From contig NZ_NRRR01000006.1 of NCBI RefSeq assembly GCF_016583765.1, positions 62,001 through 126,000 on the forward strand: a stretch of DNA of 64,000 nt, given 5' to 3'. Made by a program: the position numbers and the translations under genes. The notes below the pieces were generated by a model. It did no database searches, was not told where the DNA came from, and saw only the letters and a program-made list of their open reading frames with translations. Of this stretch, positions 17,667-27,000 are shown piece by piece. This DNA is from Chromatium weissei. Its GTDB lineage: Bacteria > Pseudomonadota > Gammaproteobacteria > Chromatiales > Chromatiaceae. Position 1 is the stretch's first letter. Each line of letters begins with the position of its first letter.

Positions 17667-18152
17667 TCAAGCCGCACCGCAGCATTTTTTGTATTTCTTG
17701 CCGGAACCGCAGGAACAGGGATCATTGCGATTGATTTTGGACACGCGCACGGGCGGCGATTTGGGATTCATTTCGCTGCTTTCGTAGACCCAGAGACCAT
17801 TTTCACGGCGAAATTGCGACAATTCGTGCTGGGCGTGGATTTTGCCGTGCTGCCGATAGCGAAAAATAAACTCCACCTGTCCAGTTTGATCGTCAACACC
17901 GCCATCAATCACGCGCACCACTTTTAGACCCAGCCACGTCGTTTCTGCAGCAGTGCGCTCGGCATCAACGCGGTTAAATTCATCACGCGCTTCGGGCGCA
18001 TCTGTGCGTTCTAAATGGTCTAACTGTCCAACTGCGTAAGCGGTGTAGCGCGAGCGCATCAATGCCTCCGCTGTTGGCGCAGGTGCACCGGCAATCAATG
18101 GTGCACAGCATTCATCAAATTCACGACCAGAACCGCAAGCACAAGCCGCCAT
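17667..18152 (-). CDS. YchJ-like protein with two SEC-C motifs (UPF0225)
   Basis: 161 residues from the ATG at 18152 (GGAG 6-10 bp upstream). Each end carries a zinc-binding SEC-C type cysteine motif: [12 protein letters not shown] at the N-terminus and [13 protein letters not shown] at the C-terminus, with an NTF2-like domain between them ([16 protein letters not shown] ...). Role unknown. Two neighbouring genes both encode cysteine-cluster proteins, which may point to a shared metal-related job. Confidence 0.85.
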   Translation of the reverse strand: MAACACGSGREFDECCAPLIAGAPAPTAEALMRSRYTAYAVGQLDHLERTDAPEARDEFNRVDAERTAAETTWLGLKVVRVIDGGVDDQTGQVEFIFRYRQHGKIHAQHELSQFRRENGLWVYESSEMNPKSPPVRVSKINRNDPCSCGSGKKYKKCCGAA

Positions 18153-18239
18153 ACATCGCTCCAAAGTTAACAATCATCATTAAAAATGCAGCAGCAATTT
18201 TAGGCGTTACGCAGTTGAAAATACAAACGATTGATTTAG

Positions 18240-18267
18240 TTATCAGTTGTCAGTTTTCAGTTGTCAG
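18240..18267. repeat. Four 7-bp tandem repeats (TTNTCAG)
   Basis: Four consecutive heptamers TTATCAG, TTGTCAG, TTTTCAG, TTGTCAG in the 190-bp gap between the YchJ-like gene and the cupin gene. The same heptamer family occurs in both orientations at 54884-54949. Rest of the gap: no gene or clear signal seen. Confidence 0.8.
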
Positions 18268-18342
18268 TGATCATCGTATTTTCCGTTGCGAACGCATCAC
18301 TGACCGCTTCTTCCATTTCCAACCCGAGCAGAGAATCGACAC

Positions 18343-18624
18343 ATGAATGATTTACATATCCGCTGTGAACACAAACCCTCGCCAGCAAAATTGGATGTGA
18401 TGGGCATCGACGACTGGCCGATTTGGAAAAAAGAACCGTCGCAATTTCGCTGGCATTACGACACCAGCGAAACCTGCTACATCCTGCGCGGACGCTTCAC
18501 CGTCACGCCTGATGATGGTGAACCGGAAACCTTCGGACGCGGCGATTTGATTATCTTTCCGGCTGGTTTGTCATGCACTTGGCATGTGCTCGAAGCCGTT
18601 GAAAAACACTATCGGTTTGATTAA
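18343..18624 (+). CDS. Small cupin-domain protein
   Basis: 93 residues forming a single cupin barrel of the Cupin_3/EutQ-like type: WHYDTSETCYILRGRFTVTP gives the first motif (one His, two Glu/Asp-like positions) and GRGDLIIFPAGLSCTWHV the second. Probably binds a small molecule or a metal; the substrate cannot be told. A terminator-like hairpin follows at 18646. Confidence 0.8.
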   Translation: MNDLHIRCEHKPSPAKLDVMGIDDWPIWKKEPSQFRWHYDTSETCYILRGRFTVTPDDGEPETFGRGDLIIFPAGLSCTWHVLEAVEKHYRFD

Positions 18625-18645
18625 ACGAAAAAAAAATCACTGGCA

Positions 18646-18672
18646 AAAGTCCTACTATATTGGTAGGATTTT
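18646..18672 (+). terminator. Terminator-like hairpin between the cupin gene and rpoH
   Basis: AAAGTCCTAC/GTAGGATTTT, about 10 bp with one G-T pair, loop TATATTG, ending in four T. Probably ends the cupin transcript. It lies 36 bp before the rpoH start, so it could also be part of the rpoH leader. Confidence 0.6.
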
Positions 18673-18707
18673 AGTCAGACACAACCTCTGACAAAGGAAT
18701 CGAGATC

Positions 18708-19547
18708 ATGGCGAAAGACTTTTCTCTCATGCCCACTGGCACAATTGAGGCCTACATCAATAGCGCGTATCAGATTCCGATGTTGACACCGGAAGAAGAG
18801 AAATCGCTGGCCGTTCAGGTGCGCGATCACAACGATATGCTCGCTGCTCGCCGCCTCGTCACTTCGCATTTACGTTTTGTCATTCGTATTGCGCGGGGTT
18901 ATCTCGGTTACGGTTTACCACTGCCGGATTTAATTCAAGAAGGCACGGTTGGATTGATTAAAGCAGTGCGGCGTTTTGAGCCAGATATGGGTGTGCGTTT
19001 AGTGTCATTTGCAGTGCATTGGATTCGCGCTGAAATTCACGAATACATTTTGCGTAATTGGCGAATTGTGAAAATTGCCACGACTAAAGCGCAACGTAAA
19101 TTATTCTTTAATTTGCGCAGTTCTAAAAAACGCCTCGGTTGGTTTACCAAACAGGAAGTCGATGAAGTTGCAGCGGATTTGGGCGTGAAACCAGAAACCG
19201 TATTGCAAATGGAATCACGCTTATCAAATCAGGATTTATCTTTTGATGGATTGGAAGATGACGAAGAAGACGCACCCTCTGCGCCATCAACCTATCTTCC
19301 TGATTTGCGTATGGAACCAGCGCGAATGCTCGAATATGAAGACAGTGAACGCGATCAACATGACCGTTTACATTACGCATTAGAAAACTTAGATGAACGC
19401 AGCAAAACCATTTTACAGCATCGCTGGTTGGCCGAGAAAAAGCAGACACTGCATGAATTAGCGGATCAATTCGGCGTATCGGCGGAGCGTATTCGGCAAA
19501 TTGAAAAGAATGCAATGAAAAAACTGCGGTTGCAATTAGAAATGTAG
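18708..19547 (+). CDS. rpoH: RNA polymerase sigma factor RpoH (sigma-32)
   Basis: Heat-shock sigma factor of 279 residues. Region 2 (LRFVIRIARGYLGYGLPLPD, LIQEGTVGLIKAVRRFEP) and region 4 (LHELADQFGVSAERIRQIEKNA) are complete. The RpoH box QRKLFFNLR (129-137), involved in proteolytic control and core binding, identifies the subtype. AAAGGA lies 11-16 bp before the ATG. In many gammaproteobacteria rpoH follows ftsEX; here it follows a cupin gene. A strong terminator ends the unit. Confidence 0.95.
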   Translation: MAKDFSLMPTGTIEAYINSAYQIPMLTPEEEKSLAVQVRDHNDMLAARRLVTSHLRFVIRIARGYLGYGLPLPDLIQEGTVGLIKAVRRFEPDMGVRLVSFAVHWIRAEIHEYILRNWRIVKIATTKAQRKLFFNLRSSKKRLGWFTKQEVDEVAADLGVKPETVLQMESRLSNQDLSFDGLEDDEEDAPSAPSTYLPDLRMEPARMLEYEDSERDQHDRLHYALENLDERSKTILQHRWLAEKKQTLHELADQFGVSAERIRQIEKNAMKKLRLQLEM

Positions 19548-19560
19548 TGCTCTGCAATTG

Positions 19561-19602
19561 AAAAAGCTCCGCTGTCGCCCTGTCGGCAGCGGAGCTTTTT
19601 TT
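19561..19602 (+). terminator. Rho-independent terminator of rpoH
   Basis: 14-bp arms AAAAAGCTCCGCTG/CAGCGGAGCTTTTT around a 12-nt loop, followed by further T. It starts 14 bp after the rpoH stop and separates rpoH from the defence-type cassette. Confidence 0.95.
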
Positions 19603-19678
19603 ATGCTATTTAATTTGCGGTTAATCAAGTATTCAATTCAATTCTATTGTTTTGAATCGTGCGTAATTCACTGAAGAT

Positions 19679-19701
19679 TAAACGGTTACAATCACCGTTT
19701 A
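19679..19701. promoter_or_regulatory. Palindromic operator over the likely promoter of the PLD-SNF2 gene
   Basis: 8-bp perfect arms TAAACGGT/ACCGTTTA with a 7-bp centre; with one bulged T the arms extend to 10 bp. The centre contains TACAAT (19687-19692), a 5-of-6 match to a sigma-70 -10 box, about 34 bp before the ATG at 19726. No convincing -35 box is visible. The layout suggests a repressor site that blocks the promoter. Confidence 0.5.
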
Positions 19702-19725
19702 TCACTTCACAATGAATGCGCCGTC

Positions 19726-22700
19726 ATGCCGCGAATTTTCGATAATATCAATCAAGATTTATTACCAACCTTGCTGCGCACGCTGGAAAGCGGAGAGCGT
19801 GCAGATTGCTGTGTGGGTTATTTCAATTTGCGCGGCTGGCGACAACTCGCCGCTGCCGTTGGACGCTGGGCTGGCGGAGAAGGCCATTGCTGTCGCTTGC
19901 TCATCGGAATGCAATCAACGCCTTCCGATGAATTGCGGCTGGCGCTGCGGCTGGGACAACCCGAACGGCGCATTGATAATCAAACCGTTGTGCGAGAAAA
20001 GCGCCGTTTGGCGGAGGATTTTCGCCAGCAATTGACGTTTGGCGTTCCGACGAATGCCGATGAAGCGACGTTGCGCCAGCTCGCTCGCCAACTTCGCGCT
20101 CGTCAGTTGATCGTCAAGGTGCATCTGCGTTATCCGCTTCATGCCAAGCTCTATCTCGTGTATCGCACTGACGCGAATAATCCGATTACCGGCTTTGTCG
20201 GCAGCAGCAATCTGACCTTTGCTGGGCTGCAACAGCAGGGCGAATTGAATTTGGATGTGGTCGATCACGATGCCTGTGACAAGTTGGCGCATTGGTTTGA
20301 AGATCGCTGGCGCGACCGCTGGTGCTTTGATTTATCGAACGATTTGGCGACGATCATTGAGGAAAGTTGGGCAGCCGAGCCTCTGGTGTCGCCCTATCAC
20401 GTCTATCTCCGCATGGCATGGTTTTTGGCGCAGGACGTGCGCGTGGGCATGGCAGAATTTCGCATTCCCGCGTTGTTTCACCATGTCTTACTGGATTTTC
20501 AAGCGGCTGCCGTGCAAACCGCAGCGCGTCATCTCAATCAACGCGGCGGCGTGCTGCTCGGCGATGTCGTCGGTTTAGGTAAATCACTGATGGCGACTGC
20601 GCTCGCCAAAATTTTCGAGGACGATCACGGCACGGAAACGCTGATCATCTGCCCGAAAAATCTCGTCACGATGTGGGAACACTACGCGCACCGTTATCAA
20701 CTCTGCGCCAAGGTGTTATCGCTGTCGCGGGTGTTGAACGAATTGCCAGAAAAAACGCGCCGTTATCGCGTGGTGCTGATTGATGAATCGCACAATTTGC
20801 GCAACAAAGACGGTCAACGCTGGCGCGTGATTCGTGATTACATCGAACGCAACGACAGCCGCGTCATTCTGCTGTCCGCCACGCCGTACAACAAAAATTA
20901 TCGCGATCTCTCGGCGCAACTCGCGCTGTTTCTCAAAGAAGACACTGATTTGGGGATTCGTCCAGAACGCCTGCTCGCCGCGCACGGCGGTGAAGCCGCG
21001 TTTAAGCAACGGCATCAATGTTCGGTGCATTCACTGGCCGCATTTGAAAAGAGCGACGATGCTGACGATTGGCAGGATTTGATGCGGCTGTATCTGGTGC
21101 GGCGAACGCGCAGCTTCATCATGCAGCATTACGCCAAAACCGATGAACGCGGGCGTTATCTGCAATTTCCCGACGGCAGCAAATCCTATTTTCCGCAGCG
21201 CATTCCGCAAAACGTCAGGTTTTCAATTGACGACACCAACGCCAATGATCCCTACGCTCGGCTGTATTCGGAATCAGTCGTCAACAGCATCGCCGCGCTG
21301 CGATTGCCGCGTTATGGCTTGAAAAAATATCTCATTGATCCGCCGCCGCTGGCGTTGACGGTCGAGCAGGAAGAAATCATCAAAGACCTGTCACGCGCCG
21401 GAACGCGGCTGATGGGCTTTTGTCGCACCAATTTGTTTAAGCGATTGGAAAGCGCCGGCCCTGCATTTTTGCAGTCGATTGAACGTCATATTTTGCGTAA
21501 TTTCAGCGTGTTACATGCGTTGGCGCACGGTTTAGATATTCCGCTCGGCACGCAGGATGCTGTTTTGCTCGATGGCGATGAAGAAGAAATTCCTTCCAGC
21601 TCCTCTTTTTCTCAGGAGAGTTGGGGGAATTTAAATCTCAAAACTCGCGCCGCCGCCATTGACACCAGCTATCGCAGCACCTATCGCAAACGCTTTCGCT
21701 GGCTGCCGAGCGCCCTGTTCAAATCCGATCTCACCAAAGATTTAGAAGCAGATGCGCTGGCGCTGTTGAACATCTTGACGACCTGCGGCAACTGGAATCC
21801 AGCGCACGACACCAAGTTGGCGGAGTTGACACGGCTGATTACCGAGCAGCATTCGAAAGATAAATTGTTGATTTTCACCCAGTTTGCCGACACCGCCGAG
21901 TATCTCGCCAAACAATTGCAGCAGCGCGGAGTGACCCATTTAGCCGTTGCCACCGGTCAAAGTGCCGATCCGACGGCGCTGGCGCGGCGCTTTTCACCCA
22001 TCTCAAACGAAACGACGGTCACGGCCGCGAATGAAGTCCGCGTGTTGATTGCGACCGATGTGCTGTCGGAAGGTCAGAATTTGCAGGACTGCTCCATCAT
22101 CGTGAATTACGACCTGCCTTGGGCAATCATTCGGTTGATTCAACGCGCCGGACGCGTGGATCGTATCGGTCAGCAAGCCGACTGCATTCGCTGTTATTCG
22201 TTTGTACCCGCCGATGGAGTCGAACGCATTTTGAAATTGCGTCAGCGTGTGCGTGAACGCCTGAATCAAAATGCAGAAGTCGTTGGTTCGGATGAACTTT
22301 TCTTTGATGATGAGATTAAAACGCGGACGCAAAATCAGGCGTTGCGCGATCTCTACACCGAGAAAACCGGCGTTCTCGATGCCGACGATGACGGTCAAAT
22401 CGATCTGGCTTCTTACGCCTTTCAAATCTGGAAAAACGCCACCGCTGCCGATTCGAGTTTGATCACCAAAATCGAAAATCTGCCCGCCGTCGTGTACGCC
22501 ACCAAAGCGCATCAACTTCGCATGGGCGCACCGACCGGCGTTCTCGTTTACACCCGCACACCGCAAGGCAATGACGCGCTGGCATGGATTGACGAAACCG
22601 GCACTGCCGTCACGCAAGCGCAATTGACCATTCTCAAGGCCGCCGAATGCACAGCGGACAGCGAGGCGTTGCCGCGTTTGGAACAGCATCACGCGCTGAC

Positions 22701-23088
22701 TGCAATCGGAATTGCACATATTCTCAAAGAAGAACAACGCTTTGGCGGTGCGCTCGGTCGTGCCAACGGTGCGCGTGCGCGAGCCTATGAACGATTGAAA
22801 AATTATCGAATCAATTTGAGCGAGCAGCGCGATCTTTTAATAACGAATGATGATTTGCACCAAATGGATCGCACATTAGAAACGCTATTGCGCTATCCAT
22901 TATTTCAAAGCGCAATGGATACGCTGAATCGCCAATTGCGCACGGGAATTACCGATGAAAACTTGGTGACTTTGCTCTTGAATCTGCATCGGAATGAACG
23001 GCTATGCGTCATTCACAAATCATCAGAACAACAGGAACCGCAATTGATTTGCACTCTGGGATTGTGCGCAAATCATTCAAGCAATTAA
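19726..23088 (+). CDS. PLD-nuclease/SNF2-type helicase fusion, candidate restriction translocase
   Basis: 1120 residues. The N-terminal domain (about 1-215) is a phospholipase D-like nuclease with a single H139-x-K141 motif (HAKLYL) and a GSSN (159-162) replacing the downstream half, so it would act as a dimer. A SNF2 superfamily-2 motor follows: FQ motif near 259, Walker A GDVVGLGKS (279-287), DESH (353-356), SATPYN (384-389), and in the second RecA lobe IFTQFADT, LIATDVLSEGQNLQ and RAGRVDRIGQ. The last 250 residues are unassigned. It resembles helicase subunits of restriction and DISARM-like systems. I infer a DNA-cutting translocase working with the methyltransferase at 24030. Confidence 0.8.
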   Translation: MPRIFDNINQDLLPTLLRTLESGERADCCVGYFNLRGWRQLAAAVGRWAGGEGHCCRLLIGMQSTPSDELRLALRLGQPERRIDNQTVVREKRRLAEDFRQQLTFGVPTNADEATLRQLARQLRARQLIVKVHLRYPLHAKLYLVYRTDANNPITGFVGSSNLTFAGLQQQGELNLDVVDHDACDKLAHWFEDRWRDRWCFDLSNDLATIIEESWAAEPLVSPYHVYLRMAWFLAQDVRVGMAEFRIPALFHHVLLDFQAAAVQTAARHLNQRGGVLLGDVVGLGKSLMATALAKIFEDDHGTETLIICPKNLVTMWEHYAHRYQLCAKVLSLSRVLNELPEKTRRYRVVLIDESHNLRNKDGQRWRVIRDYIERNDSRVILLSATPYNKNYRDLSAQLALFLKEDTDLGIRPERLLAAHGGEAAFKQRHQCSVHSLAAFEKSDDADDWQDLMRLYLVRRTRSFIMQHYAKTDERGRYLQFPDGSKSYFPQRIPQNVRFSIDDTNANDPYARLYSESVVNSIAALRLPRYGLKKYLIDPPPLALTVEQEEIIKDLSRAGTRLMGFCRTNLFKRLESAGPAFLQSIERHILRNFSVLHALAHGLDIPLGTQDAVLLDGDEEEIPSSSSFSQESWGNLNLKTRAAAIDTSYRSTYRKRFRWLPSALFKSDLTKDLEADALALLNILTTCGNWNPAHDTKLAELTRLITEQHSKDKLLIFTQFADTAEYLAKQLQQRGVTHLAVATGQSADPTALARRFSPISNETTVTAANEVRVLIATDVLSEGQNLQDCSIIVNYDLPWAIIRLIQRAGRVDRIGQQADCIRCYSFVPADGVERILKLRQRVRERLNQNAEVVGSDELFFDDEIKTRTQNQALRDLYTEKTGVLDADDDGQIDLASYAFQIWKNATAADSSLITKIENLPAVVYATKAHQLRMGAPTGVLVYTRTPQGNDALAWIDETGTAVTQAQLTILKAAECTADSEALPRLEQHHALTAIGIAHILKEEQRFGGALGRANGARARAYERLKNYRINLSEQRDLLITNDDLHQMDRTLETLLRYPLFQSAMDTLNRQLRTGITDENLVTLLLNLHRNERLCVIHKSSEQQEPQLICTLGLCANHSSN

Positions 23089-23206
23089 GCATTCGCTTTT
23101 TCATAACAAACGCAGGATCGCAATTTGCCTTCATTGCGGAATGATCTATTGGTTTTCCAGCATGACATCAGAATTGAACATTACACTCGGCAAGCGGATC
23201 ATTGTT

Positions 23207-23322
23207 GATTATTCACTGAATATCAACAACACAATGAATGCGTTAAACTTGATACGCTAGGTTGCAGTGTGCTGGTGTCGGATATTTATGAACGTATGAA
23301 TGAACTTTTAGCAAGGAGTTAA
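23207..23322 (+). pseudogene. Possible remnant of a small gene ahead of the toxin
   Basis: An open frame without its own start, beginning after a TGA at 23206-23208 and ending at the TAA at 23320-23322. Its end reads VSDIYERMNELLARS, which looks like a real protein C-terminus. The AGGAG of its last codons serves as the ribosome site for an ATG at 23327 or 23331. The surrounding 240 bp hold no intact gene. Family not recognised. Confidence 0.35.
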
Positions 23323-23372
23323 CCAAATGAATGAATTCAGTATTTTATGTTATAAGATCATATTCTGGCTTA

Positions 23373-23681
23373 ATGGATCGTTCCGTGTTCACAATTAAGC
23401 GAACAAATGAATTTGCTGCTTGGCTCAATGGCTTAAAAGATCGTGAAACTCGCGTTCGTATTAATCGCCGAATTGATCGCGCCAGTCGTGGTCATTTTGG
23501 TGATGTGAAACCAGTTGGCAGCGGCATATTTGAAATGCGCGAGCATTTTGGTCCCGGTTGGCGAATATATTATATTCAACGCGACACAACATTAATTGTC
23601 ATTTTGGGTGGTGGAGATAAATCGACACAGCTCACCGATATTCGCAAGGCTATTCAATGTGTAGCGACTTTTGAGGAATAA
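23373..23681 (+). CDS. RelE/HigB-superfamily toxin (Gp49-like addiction module killer)
   Basis: 102 residues from the ATG at 23373 (MDRSVFTIKRTNEFAAWL); an in-frame ATG at 23331 has a better ribosome site (AGGAG) and would add 14 residues. The fold pattern of the Gp49/HI1419 toxin family is clear: FAAWLNGLKDRETRVRINRRIDRA, GDVKPVGSGIFEMREHFGPGWRIYYI and LGGGDKSTQ. Family members are mRNA-interfering toxins. The antitoxin gene follows after 3 bp. Confidence 0.85.
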   Translation: MDRSVFTIKRTNEFAAWLNGLKDRETRVRINRRIDRASRGHFGDVKPVGSGIFEMREHFGPGWRIYYIQRDTTLIVILGGGDKSTQLTDIRKAIQCVATFEE

Positions 23682-23684
23682 ACC

Positions 23685-23981
23685 ATGACACATAAAATTC
23701 CGCTTTCTGCTGTCCCTGATTTTGATCCTGCTGAACATCTCAAAGATGAAGAAGATATTGCATGTTATTTAACATTGGTGCTTGAAGACGGCGATCCATC
23801 CGAATTAGCACATGCTTTGGGCGTTGTTGCGCGTGCTCGCGGAATGACTGAGCTTGCAAAGCTATCAGGAATTACGCGTGAAGCATTATTTGAATCATTA
23901 CATCTCGATACGCCACCATGTTTTGAAATTATCAATCAGGTCTATCAGGCATGTGGTGTAAAAATACCGTTGGCGCGTTAA
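23685..23981 (+). CDS. Addiction module antidote protein (HI1420/HigA-like)
   Basis: 98 residues, paired with the upstream toxin. It contains the family pattern HLKDEEDIACYLTLVLEDGDP followed by a helix-turn-helix (LAHALGVVARARGMTELAKLSGITREALFESL). Antitoxins of this class bind the toxin and their own promoter. The pair is placed between the helicase and the methyltransferase of the cassette and reads in the same direction. Confidence 0.88.
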   Translation: MTHKIPLSAVPDFDPAEHLKDEEDIACYLTLVLEDGDPSELAHALGVVARARGMTELAKLSGITREALFESLHLDTPPCFEIINQVYQACGVKIPLAR

Positions 23982-24029
23982 TGCCAAACATTAACGCACA
24001 CCAAATTCACTTTATTTGAGTATTTTACA

Positions 24030-27000
24030 ATGGACGCACTGCAAATTGACCGGTTGCGCGAGCATCTACAAAACTTTAATTTTACTGCGTTGTTTATTGA
24101 AGAATTGGGCTGGTCGTATACGAATGATCAACCATTTTCTATTACTGCGCAGAGTAAAGAATGGCAAGTCACGGCAATTGCAGAAATGTCTGGTGTCGTC
24201 GTTTTTCTGGTAGATGGATTGCCAAATTCAAATACCGCACGTTTAGAAATTCATACGCAATTGCTTGAAATCGCGCAAGAGAATTTAATCATCTTTGTGA
24301 ATGAGATTCAGCAGCCAACACAAAGTTTATGGTTGTGGATGCGACGCGATGGCAAGCGTTATTTTCCGCGTGAACATCTTTATCTCATTGGACAACCCGG
24401 CGATCTTTTATTATCAAAATTGTCGGCAATGATCATTGACATCAATGAATTGGATGCGCATGAGCAATTTCCGCTGGCGCAATTGGTGAAACGCGTCACC
24501 ACTGCATTTGATGTCGAACGCGTGACCAAACAGTTTTTCGGTGCGTATGCGCAAGCGCGTAAAGAATTCACTGATAAAATTGATGGCATTTCGAATACAA
24601 AGGATCGCAGTTGGCTGGCTTCGGTATTGATGTATCGCTTGATGTTTATTTGGTTTTTACAGCAGAAGCATTTTCTCGATCACGGCAATGTCAATTATCT
24701 CACGGAGAAGCTGGCAGCGAGTCAAAAGCGCGGAGTAGATTTGTTTTATTCGGAGTTCTTGCAGGCATTATTTTTTGAAGGTTTTGCGAAACCAGTGGAA
24801 AAACGCAGTTCAACTGCTCGCAATTTAATTGGTGAGATTCGTTTTCTAAATGGCGGTTTATTTTTGCCGCATCAATTAGAACTTCGTTATGGTGCGGCGA
24901 TTCAAATTCCTGATGCAGCATTTGAACAGCTATTTGTTTTATTCAAAGCGTATTCGTGGCATCTGGATGACACGCCGGGCGGAAAGGATGACGAAATCAA
25001 TCCCGATGTCTTGGGTTATATTTTTGAAAAATACGTCAATCAAAAGGCGTTTGGTGCGTATTATACGCGCCGCGAAATGACGGATTATTTGTGTGAACGC
25101 ACTATTCACGGTTTGATTTTGGCGCAGGTGAATCGCAATGTTGCTTTATTCACGTCGACGCGCCGTGAATTCATTCATTTCGATGATTTGCTACGCAATT
25201 TGGATGCGAATCTGTGTCGAGAATTGCTGAATAATATATTGCCAAAACTCAAATTGCTTGATCCCGCTTGCGGTTCTGGTGCGTTTTTAATTGCGGCAAT
25301 GAAGACGCTGATTAGTATTTATACGGCGATTGTCGGACGCATTAAATTTCTGAAAGATAAAAAACTCACGACGCAAGTGAATGAATGGGAAGCGAAACAT
25401 CAAAGCCTAGATTATTTTATTAAACGGCGCATTATTACCGATAATTTATTCGGTGTGGAGATTCATGAAGAAGCGGTAGAAATTGCAAAATTGCGGCTGT
25501 TTTTGGCGTTGGTGTCATCGGTGCAAACGGTGGAGCAATTGGAGCCGTTGCCGAACATTGATTTTAATATCGTGACCGGTAATTCATTGATTGGTTTGAT
25601 GCACGTTGATGCCGAAGAATTTGAAAATAAATCTGGTGAATTGGCATTGAATCGCAGTTATCGGGAAATCGTGAATGAAAAGAATCGACTCACTAAAATA
25701 TACCGTGATTCGGTTGCGAGTTTTGATGGTGTCGATCTTTCTCAAATAAAACACGCTATTGAACAGAATCAGGCGACTGCGCAGCCAATTTTGAATGAGA
25801 TTTTATCCACGAAAATGGGGGCGCTCGGTATTCGTTTTGAACAGGCTCATTGGGATGCTGCGAAAAACAAGATGGGCAAGCCGATCAAGCGGTTATTGAA
25901 AACGGATGATATTGAATCATTAAAACCGTTTCATTGGGGTTTTGAATTCAACGAGGTATTAGAGGATGGCGGTTTTGATGCGATTATTACCAATCCACCG
26001 TGGGAAGTGGTGAAGCCGAATGCCAAGGAGTTTTTTCAAGAGCATTCGGAATTGGTGACTAAAAATAAGATGACCATTAAAGAATTCGAGAAAGCGCAGA
26101 GTCAATTATTGGCTGATGCGAAAATTCGGAATGAATGGCTGGCGTATTCTTCTAGTTTTCCGCATCAATCCGCGTGGTTTCGCGCTGCTTCGCAATTCAA
26201 GTTTCAATCGGCAATCGTGAATGGAAAGAAAACCGGTAGCGACATCAATTTATACAAGTTGTTTACCGAGCAGTGTGTGAATTTGCTGCGCGATGGTGGC
26301 GCGTGCGGCATTGTGATTCCATCCGGTATTTATACGGATTTGGGCGCAAAAGGATTGCGCGATTTGTTATTCAATCAGACGCAAATCACGGGATTATTTT
26401 GCTTTGAAAATCGAAAAGAAATTTTTGAAGGTGTCGATAGTCGATTTAAGTTTGTGGTTTTGACATTTGAAAAGGGCAGTGCAACCACGCAATTTCCGGT
26501 TGCATTTATGCGTCACGAATTAGCAGAATTGGCGATTTTTCCGAATGCGGCGAGTTTGCAATTGTCAGTTGAATTGATTCGAAAGTTGTCGCCTGATTCA
26601 CATTCAATCATGGAATTCAAAAGCGCAACGGATGTGCAAATTGCACAAAAATTATTAAAATTTCCACTGCTCGGCGAAACGATTGAAGGCACTTGGAATT
26701 TGCGTTTAACTCGTGAGTTTGACATGACGAATGACAGTCATTTATTCAAAACGGAGCCGAGTGCGAAGCGGTTGCCATTATATGAAGGCAAGATGATTCA
26801 TCAGTTTACGAATACGTGGGGTAAGCCTAAATACTGGTTAAATGAGAATGAAGCGCGAGCGGATTTGTTGGGGCGAAATGAAGATATTGGACAAACGCTG
26901 GCCTATCAGAATTATCGATTAGGTTTTCGTGATATTGCGCGTAATACGGATGAACGCACAATGATTATGACGGTATTGCCGCCAAGGGTTTTTTGTAATC

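Noticed and set aside
18240..18267. CRISPR array
   Set aside because: Units are 7 bp and contiguous, without spacers; no repeat-spacer array is present anywhere in the window.
22003..22737. 244-codon open frame antisense to the PLD-SNF2 gene
   Set aside because: It lies wholly inside the second helicase lobe and C-terminal region, with no ribosome site and no recognisable motif.
24030..24400. N-terminal PD-ExK nuclease in the large methyltransferase
   Set aside because: Acidic residues occur (for example near 73 and 92) but not in a D-x9-ExK or PD-ExK arrangement.
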